Positions 14,968-19,690 of a stretch of DNA of 19,690 nt are shown piece by piece. Source of the stretch: RUG472 sp045224495 (GTDB lineage: Bacteria; Bacillota; Clostridia; Christensenellales; CAG-138); contig JBGVAK010000108.1 in NCBI GenBank assembly GCA_045224495.1, forward strand, positions 1-19,690, written 5' to 3'. The translations under genes and the position numbers were made by a program. The notes beneath the pieces are model-generated. The model did not search any database, was not told the DNA's origin, and was given only the letters and a program-made list of their open reading frames with translations. Each line of letters begins with the position of its first letter. The first letter of the stretch is position 1.

Positions 14968-16839
14968 TTAGGAAAGCCGAATGAAGAAGATGGTCTGATC
15001 CCCGCGGCTGCCCACCACCAGCATGTTGCCGAAGAGGGCCGGGGACGCCTCGAAGTTGCTGCCGTTCTTGGTGGGGCTGATCTTGTCCAGGACGCTGCCC
15101 GTGCGGCCGTCCACCAGGAAGATGGTGCCGCCGCTGTCCGCCTGGACGAGATACCCGTCGCCCTTGCTGTTGTAGAAGATGGCCGGGGACGACCAGGCGT
15201 ACTTTTCCATGGGCATGGTCCAGGCCACCTCCATGGTGTCCTTGTAGAGGGCCACCAGCACGCCCTTGTCCTTGCCGTTATACCGGGCGAAGGGGACGAA
15301 GACCAGGTCGTCCAGGTTGTTCTGCCCCACGGCCGCCGTGGCCTGGATGCCGCCGGACACGCCGGAGACCGTCTCCACCGTCAGCTGATACTGGCCCACG
15401 ATCTCGCCGGTCATGGCGTCGATCTTGAAGAAGGGGGTCACGCCCTTATGGCCGGAATCCTGCGTGAAGTGAAGGGAGGTGCCCACGTACAGGTACGCTT
15501 CGGTCTCCGAGATCACCTCCAGCACCGGGGAGGCGTTGGTGTCGTCCTTGGTGTCGGCGATCCACTTGATCTGCATGGTGTTCAGGTCCACGCACTGGAA
15601 GAGACCATCGTTGGAGGCCAGGTAGATGAACCCGTTCCATACGGCGGCGCTGCCCTCGTAGCCCAGCCACTTATGGGAGGAGTCCGCCTTGTCGATCTTG
15701 TCGTAGGAGTTGTTGCTGTCGTAGCGGAGCTTGACGATGTGGGACGGGTTCACGCTGATGGTGCCGCCCCGGGCATCGAATACCGTGTTGAGCTTCATGG
15801 TATAGAGGATGCCCGTTTCCGCCGGCCAGATCAGGGTGTCGGTGGTCTCGTCCACCAGCGGCGCGCTGTCGTAGGCGTTCCACTGGCGCACAGCGAAGGG
15901 CTCCTTGCCCTGGATGCCGAACTCATAGAGCTTGCGGCCGTCGATGAGGGAGATGATCATGGCCCGGGACTTCTGGTCCTCGGCCTCGTACTCGTCGCCG
16001 GAGCCCACGTAGAGCAGGGGCAAGCCCCTGGGGTCGATGGAGCCGGTGCCCTTGAAGGGCATCTTGAAATTGAGATCGTCCCGGGTCTTCTTCCCCGTCT
16101 CCAGATCCAGGAAGTAGATGTGGCCGTCCTCCGTGGGGTAGATGACCTCCACCAGATTGGCCTTCTGCTTGGCCCAATCGTAGAGGTTCATGGCCGCGCG
16201 GACCTCGTCGGACCACTGGACGATCAGGGGCTGACCCGTCCAGCCGCAGCCGGACCAGCTGCCTTTGCCGCTGCGGTTGCCCTTGGCGAGGGAGCCGATG
16301 GACACCTTGCTGGCCACCGTCATCTTGTACTCGGTCAGGTTCAGTTCGCTGGCGGCGGACAGATTCCGGTAATTGTTGCCGCGGAAGGTCAACACGCCGT
16401 TGACCTGGTTGTAGGCGCTGCCGTCACCGAATTCGATCTTCTCGGTCCGAACGTACTTGGAAGGATCGGCGTCCTGGCCGTCCACCTGCAGATGAGGGGT
16501 GTAGCCGTATCGCTCCGGGTTGCTGTTGCCCACAAAATGGGGCGTGGGCTTGGGCGTTGGCGTGGGAGTCGGCGTGGGTGTGGGGGTCGGGGTGGGCGTC
16601 GGTACGGGGGTGGGCGTCTCCTTGGCGAATATCTGGAAGATGCTTCCCTTCTTTTTCTGTTCCTCAGTGGTCTGGATGGGGGCGGTGGTGCCAGGGGTGG
16701 AGCTGCCGCCGGAGAAGATGGAAACGAGGAGCAAGACCAACACGCCGATAGCCAGTATGAGCAACGCCACCACCAGGAAGAACCGGGGATGGATTATGAG
16801 CTTCCTGCGTTTTTTGTGTTTTTTCTTCTTGGTCGCCAT
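14968..16839 (-). CDS. Membrane-anchored PQQ-like beta-propeller protein with Pro-Thr stalk
   Basis: Protein of 623 residues, probably displayed outside the membrane. It begins with a lysine/arginine-rich stretch (4-13) and one hydrophobic helix (about 20-42) that acts as a signal anchor. A Thr/Pro linker of repeated Pro-Thr pairs (75-98) follows, then a large domain (about 105-623) of repeated beta strands such as GHIYFLDLETGKK, GLFQCVDLNTMQIKW and GTIFLVDGRTGSV, typical of PQQ-like/quinoprotein-dehydrogenase propeller blades. No quinoprotein active-site ligands can be assigned, so it is more likely a scaffold or binding protein than an enzyme. AAGGAGGG lies six bases before the ATG. A structured leader and a promoter candidate lie upstream. 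The function is unknown. Confidence 0.8.
   Translation of the reverse strand: MATKKKKHKKRRKLIIHPRFFLVVALLILAIGVLVLLLVSIFSGGSSTPGTTAPIQTTEEQKKKGSIFQIFAKETPTPVPTPTPTPTPTPTPTPTPKPTPHFVGNSNPERYGYTPHLQVDGQDADPSKYVRTEKIEFGDGSAYNQVNGVLTFRGNNYRNLSAASELNLTEYKMTVASKVSIGSLAKGNRSGKGSWSGCGWTGQPLIVQWSDEVRAAMNLYDWAKQKANLVEVIYPTEDGHIYFLDLETGKKTRDDLNFKMPFKGTGSIDPRGLPLLYVGSGDEYEAEDQKSRAMIISLIDGRKLYEFGIQGKEPFAVRQWNAYDSAPLVDETTDTLIWPAETGILYTMKLNTVFDARGGTISVNPSHIVKLRYDSNNSYDKIDKADSSHKWLGYEGSAAVWNGFIYLASNDGLFQCVDLNTMQIKWIADTKDDTNASPVLEVISETEAYLYVGTSLHFTQDSGHKGVTPFFKIDAMTGEIVGQYQLTVETVSGVSGGIQATAAVGQNNLDDLVFVPFARYNGKDKGVLVALYKDTMEVAWTMPMEKYAWSSPAIFYNSKGDGYLVQADSGGTIFLVDGRTGSVLDKISPTKNGSNFEASPALFGNMLVVGSRGDQTIFFIRLS
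16546..16617 (-). repeat. Pro-Thr coding repeat (stalk of the beta-propeller protein)
   Basis: Seventy-two bases encode 24 residues, almost all alternating Thr-Pro, with one Val and one Lys interrupting. Third codon positions vary (ACG, ACC, ACA; CCG, CCC, CCA, CCT), so it is conserved as protein and is not a perfect DNA repeat. Strand slippage and phase variation are therefore less likely. Confidence 0.85.
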
Positions 16840-16857
16840 ATAGGGCCCTCCTTGTTG

Positions 16858-16900
16858 TTTCCCGGATATGCACCGCGTTTCGGTCCCCTTCGCCGGGAAA
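16858..16900 (-). promoter_or_regulatory. Leader stem-loop before the beta-propeller gene
   Basis: TTTCCCGG and CCGGGAAA form a perfect 8-bp stem around 27 bases. Inside, ACCG and CGGT could form a second small stem. In the minus-strand transcript the structure ends four bases before the AAGGAGGG ribosome binding site, a position suited to control of translation or mRNA stability. It matches no riboswitch class that I recognise. Confidence 0.5.
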
Positions 16901-16970
16901 TGCGCTATGTTTGGGGCGGAAAAATTTTCCTGATTCTTTGCGGGTATCGCTTCCGAACAGGGGCTGTTGA

Positions 16971-16993
16971 AACCGCATCTTGCGGCTTTTTTG
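16971..16993 (+). terminator. Plus-strand terminator-like hairpin without a gene
   Basis: CCGCA and TGCGG with a 3-base loop are followed by C and six T on the plus strand. No plus-strand gene or convincing promoter precedes it. The stem is short, so it may be chance, or the end of an unseen small RNA. Confidence 0.3.
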
Positions 16994-17143
16994 GCTCCGA
17001 TGGTCTACATGTTGGGACAATAAACGAATGTTTATACTGCCGCAGATTGACCGTTGTATGCATTGTAACAGCTTGTTTTGAACGTGGTTTTATGGAATTG
17101 TAAACATCCTACGTACAAAATGTGCATATTCTATGACCGCATA

Positions 17144-17172
17144 ATTATAACATTTTTCGCCATAAATATACA
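17144..17172 (-). promoter_or_regulatory. Candidate extended -10 promoter for the beta-propeller gene
   Basis: On the minus strand TATAAT (17149-17144) is preceded by TG one base upstream (TGTTATAAT), an extended -10. A weak TGTATA lies 17 bases further up (17172-17167). The transcript would have a leader of about 300 bases before the beta-propeller start. It lies just downstream of the ychF terminator. Confidence 0.6.
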
Positions 17173-17181
17173 TCCCAAAAG

Positions 17182-17215
17182 AAAAAAACAGGGGTGAAGA
17201 TGACCCTTCGCCCCT
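17182..17215 (-). terminator. Rho-independent terminator after ychF
   Basis: On the minus strand AGGGGCGAAG and CTTCACCCCT form a 10-bp stem with one C-A mismatch and a 6-base loop, followed by TG and then a run of seven T in all but one position. It starts 19 bases after the ychF stop codon. Confidence 0.75.
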
Positions 17216-17234
17216 CGGTTTCTCGTCCCTTTGG

Positions 17235-18323
17235 TTATACGTTGAACCGGAACACCACCACGTCCCCGTCCCGCATGACGTAGTCCTTGCCCTCGGAACG
17301 GATGAGGCCCTTGTCCTTGCAGGCCTGCATGGTACCGTTTTCGACCAGGTCGTCGAAGGAGACCACCTCGGCCCGGATGAAGCCCCGCTCGAAGTCCGTG
17401 TGGATCTTGCCGGCGGCCTGGGGGGCCTTGGTGCCCTTCTGGATGGTCCAGGCCCTGACCTCCTTAGGCCCGGCGGTGAGGAAGCTCATGAGGCCCAAGA
17501 GGTCGTAGCAGGTGGCGATGAGCTTGTCGAGGCCGCTTTCCTCGATGCCCAGCTCCTGCAGGTACTCCTGCTTCTCGGCAGGCTCCAGCTCCGCGATCTC
17601 CTCCTCGATGCGGGCGCAGACGGTGAGGCAGCCGGCCCCCTCCTTCTGGGCCACGCCGTAGAGGGCCTTCACGAAGGGATTGTCCTCGTTCCCGATATCG
17701 TCCTCGGCGATGTTGGCCACGTAGATGACTGGCTTGTCGGTCAGCAGGAAACAGGAGCGGATGACCTCCTTTTCCTCCTTGTTCGCCTCGAAGGTCCGGG
17801 CGGGCTGGCCGCTCTCGAGATGCTCGTAGAGGCGCTTTAAGAGCTCTCCCTCCGCCGCCAGCTTCTTGTCGGCCTTGGCGAGGCGGGCGTTCTTGTCGAT
17901 GCGCTTTTGCAGGGTGTCCATATCCGCGAAGATCAGCTCCAGGTTCACGGTCTCCGCATCCCGGACCGGGTCGATGCTGCCGTCCACGTGGACCACGTTC
18001 CCGTCCTCGAAGCAGCGGACCACGTGGACCACCGCGTCCACCTCCCGGATGTGGGAGAGGAACTTGTTGCCCAGGCCCTCGCCCCGGCTGGCCCCGCGCA
18101 CGAGACCCGCGATGTCCACGAACTCGATGGTAGTGGGGGTGTACTTCTCCGGATGGTACATGTCCGCCAGCACGTCCAGGCGCTTATCCGGCACCGCCAC
18201 CACGCCCACGTTGGGCTCGATGGTGCAGAAGGGATAGTTGGCGGCCTGGGCCCCGGCCTGGGTGATGGCGTTGAAAAGGGTGCTCTTCCCCACGTTGGGG
18301 AGGCCGATCACGCCCAGCTTCAT
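17235..18323 (-). CDS. ychF: Ribosome-binding ATPase YchF (OLA1 family)
   Basis: Obg-related P-loop protein of 362 residues, the normal YchF length, that prefers ATP over GTP and binds ribosomes. The Walker A is GLPNVGKS (7-14), switch II is DIAGLVRG (70-77), and the position normally occupied by NKxD reads Asn204-Ile-Ala-Glu207, the NxxE form tied to ATP specificity. A C-terminal TGS domain (about 275-362) ends with the DYVMRDGDVVVFRFNV segment. It overlaps the gltX stop codon as ATGA, so the two are probably translated together, and a terminator follows. The linkage of ychF to a tRNA synthetase gene is uncommon compared with its usual partner pth. Confidence 0.95.
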   Translation of the reverse strand: MKLGVIGLPNVGKSTLFNAITQAGAQAANYPFCTIEPNVGVVAVPDKRLDVLADMYHPEKYTPTTIEFVDIAGLVRGASRGEGLGNKFLSHIREVDAVVHVVRCFEDGNVVHVDGSIDPVRDAETVNLELIFADMDTLQKRIDKNARLAKADKKLAAEGELLKRLYEHLESGQPARTFEANKEEKEVIRSCFLLTDKPVIYVANIAEDDIGNEDNPFVKALYGVAQKEGAGCLTVCARIEEEIAELEPAEKQEYLQELGIEESGLDKLIATCYDLLGLMSFLTAGPKEVRAWTIQKGTKAPQAAGKIHTDFERGFIRAEVVSFDDLVENGTMQACKDKGLIRSEGKDYVMRDGDVVVFRFNV

Positions 18324-19690
18324 GCTAACTTCTCCCTTCCGGCCTTCAGGCGCCTGAGGCTCTCCTCACGGCCCAGCAGCAGCGCGATCTCGATGGCGCC
18401 GCCGGGGGTCACCTGCTTGCCTGCGAGAGCGATCCGCACGGGCCAGAGGAGGGTGCCGTTCTTGAGGCCCTTCTCCGCCGCCAGGTTCATGAGGGCGTCA
18501 TGGACCGTAGCCTCCTGCCATTCGGGCAGGGATTCCAGCAGCGGTATGACCATATCCAAGACCTCCCGGGCCACGTCCGGGTTGGTCTTGCTCTTCTTGT
18601 TGGTGAAGAGCTCCACGTCGTAGTCGGGGAGTTTTGCCAGGAAGTCCACGATCTCCGGGATCTGAGCGAAGGTCTCCACCCGGGGCTGCAGGATCCGGCA
18701 GAGTACGTCCATCCTACTGGTGTCGATGCCCGCTTTCTCGTAGTAGGGCATGGCCTGGGCGGTGAACGCCTCCGGGCTCAGGCGGCGGATATACTCCGCG
18801 TTCATCCAGGTGAGCTTGTTCACGTCGAAGATGGCGGGGGACTTGCTCATGCCGTCCACGGAGAAGGCGCCGATGAGCTCGTCCATGGTGAAGAACTCCC
18901 GATCGTCCCCGGGGTTCCAGCCCAGGAGCGCCACGTAGTTCACGATGGCTTCCTTCAGATATCCCTTGTTGATGTAATCCTCGAAATAGGCGTCCCCGTC
19001 CCGCTTGCTGAGCTTATGGGAAGCGTCCCGCATGATGGGGGTCATGTGGATGTAGGTGGGCTTCTCCCAGCCGAAGGCGTCGTAGAGGAGGTTGTACTTG
19101 GGGGTGCTGGCCAAATATTCGTTGCCCCGCATGACGTGGGTGATGCCCATGGTGTGGTCGTCGATGACGTTGGCGAAGTTGTAGGTGGGCATGCCGTCGG
19201 CCTTGATGAGGATCATGTCGTCCAGGTCCGAGCAGTCCACGGCGATATGGCCGTAGATGGCGTCGTCGAAGGAGGCTTCGCCGGACTCGGGCACGTTCTG
19301 CCGGATCACGTAGGGCTCCCCGGCGTCCAGCCGCCGCTGGACCTCCTCGGGAGAAAGGTGCAGGCAGTGCTTGTCGTATTTGAAGGTCTCGCCCCGCTTG
19401 GCGGCTTCCTCCCGGCGGGCGGAGAGCTCCTCCTCGGTGCAGAAGCAGTAGTAGGCCTTGCCCTTCTTCACCAGTTCCTGGGCGTAGGGCAGGTACAGGC
19501 TCTTGCGCTCGCTCTGGACGTAGGGGCCGTAGTCGCCGCCGATGTCCGGGCCCTCGTCCCACTGCATGCCGATGCTCTTGAGGGTGCGGTAGATCACGTC
19601 CACCGCCCCGGGCACGTACCGGGACTGGTCCGTGTCCTCGATGCGCAGGATGAACTTGCCGCCGTTGGCCTTGGCGTACAGGTAGGTATA
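18320..19690 (-). CDS. gltX: Glutamyl-tRNA synthetase (5' partial)
   Basis: Class I aminoacyl-tRNA synthetase that charges tRNA-Glu. The frame runs off the window edge and 456 codons are seen, of about 485 expected, so roughly 30 N-terminal residues including the HIGH motif are missing. The visible part begins YTYLYAKANGGKFILRIEDT, which directly follows the HIGH region in GluRS. The GTG at 19615 is an internal Val codon in that conserved segment, so it is not the start. VMRGNEYLASTPKYNLLYDAF and the KMSKS-equivalent HKLSKRDGD follow, then the helical anticodon-binding region. The protein could be a non-discriminating type that also charges tRNA-Gln, which the sequence alone does not settle. 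Its stop overlaps the ychF start by 4 bases. Confidence 0.95.
   Translation of the reverse strand, partial: YTYLYAKANGGKFILRIEDTDQSRYVPGAVDVIYRTLKSIGMQWDEGPDIGGDYGPYVQSERKSLYLPYAQELVKKGKAYYCFCTEEELSARREEAAKRGETFKYDKHCLHLSPEEVQRRLDAGEPYVIRQNVPESGEASFDDAIYGHIAVDCSDLDDMILIKADGMPTYNFANVIDDHTMGITHVMRGNEYLASTPKYNLLYDAFGWEKPTYIHMTPIMRDASHKLSKRDGDAYFEDYINKGYLKEAIVNYVALLGWNPGDDREFFTMDELIGAFSVDGMSKSPAIFDVNKLTWMNAEYIRRLSPEAFTAQAMPYYEKAGIDTSRMDVLCRILQPRVETFAQIPEIVDFLAKLPDYDVELFTNKKSKTNPDVAREVLDMVIPLLESLPEWQEATVHDALMNLAAEKGLKNGTLLWPVRIALAGKQVTPGGAIEIALLLGREESLRRLKAGREKLA

Larger units (their letters stand above)
16840..17234. other. Intergenic region between the beta-propeller gene and ychF
   Basis: About 395 bases without a supportable gene, clearly more AT-rich than its surroundings in the part from 17010 to 17190. 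From the ychF side it holds the ychF terminator, an extended -10 promoter candidate pointing to the beta-propeller gene, a 6-bp palindrome (ATAAAC, 4 bases, GTTTAT at 17021-17036), a short hairpin followed by a T-run on the plus strand (16971-16993), a palindrome GGAAAAAATTTTCC (16918-16931), and an 8-bp inverted repeat just upstream of the beta-propeller ribosome binding site. Confidence 0.7.

Noticed and set aside
16546..16617. Phase-variable or CRISPR-like repeat
   Set aside because: The units differ at third codon positions, there are no spacers, and the repeat is explained by a Pro-Thr protein stalk.
16664..17020. Minus-strand open frame of 118 codons overlapping the 5' end of the beta-propeller gene
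   Set aside because: Its second half is a shadow of the beta-propeller gene, and its first half shows no ribosome binding site or family resemblance.
14434..17103. Plus-strand open frame of 889 codons opposite the acetyltransferase and beta-propeller genes
   Set aside because: It is antisense to two well-supported genes, crosses two terminators, and its composition (Gly/Val/His/Arg-rich, no domain) is that of a GC-rich shadow frame.

Overview
The window is GC-rich chromosomal DNA that looks like an anaerobic Firmicute of the class Clostridia, probably a gut Oscillospirales- or Ruminococcaceae-type organism. This rests on the gene order yqhQ(DUF1385)-prmC-prfA-sua5, on AAGGAGG-type ribosome binding sites, on a ribosomal-protection GTPase fused to an NYN nuclease-like domain, and on T-tailed hairpin terminators. 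The lineage is inferred from content only; no rRNA or tRNA gene was seen.

Layout. Only the first gene lies on the plus strand: an NAD-dependent epimerase/dehydratase with a C-terminal zinc-ribbon-like segment, cut at its 5' end by the window edge. Everything else is on the minus strand and is described here in transcription order, from high to low coordinates. (1) gltX, cut at its 5' end, overlaps ychF by 4 bases and is followed by a terminator. (2) An AT-rich intergenic stretch of about 395 bases carries a promoter candidate and a structured leader. It leads to a membrane-anchored beta-propeller protein with a Pro-Thr stalk. A GNAT acetyltransferase follows, and two near-identical terminators lie on either side of it. 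(3) A promoter candidate then starts yqhQ-prmC-prfA, which overlap one another, followed by a 152-base gap with two perfect AT-rich hairpins. (4) A tightly packed run follows: sua5, a GPH-type sugar transporter, a PIG-L deacetylase, a nitroreductase-fold protein, a PaaK/CapK-like adenylate-forming enzyme, a YczE-type membrane protein, a glyoxalase-fold protein, the TetM-like/NYN fusion and a YlmH-like S4 protein. It ends at a terminator converging on the epimerase.

Function. Much of the window concerns translation: gltX, ychF, prmC and prfA (PrmC methylates RF1), sua5 (tRNA t6A), the EF-G/TetM-like GTPase, and YlmH (a family linked to ribosome quality control). Set into the translation run is an accessory block of transporter, deacetylase, nitroreductase and acyl-adenylating enzyme with two 4-base overlaps. 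It may be a small uptake-and-modification pathway whose substrate cannot be read from the sequence.

Most unusual points. The GTPase/NYN fusion lacks the TetM-type loop that displaces tetracycline. It shares 88 bases with ylmH. The tail of YqhQ appears to be made of palindromic repeat DNA. A perfect hairpin covers the sua5 ribosome binding site. No CRISPR array, transposase, prophage or complete mobile element was recognised.
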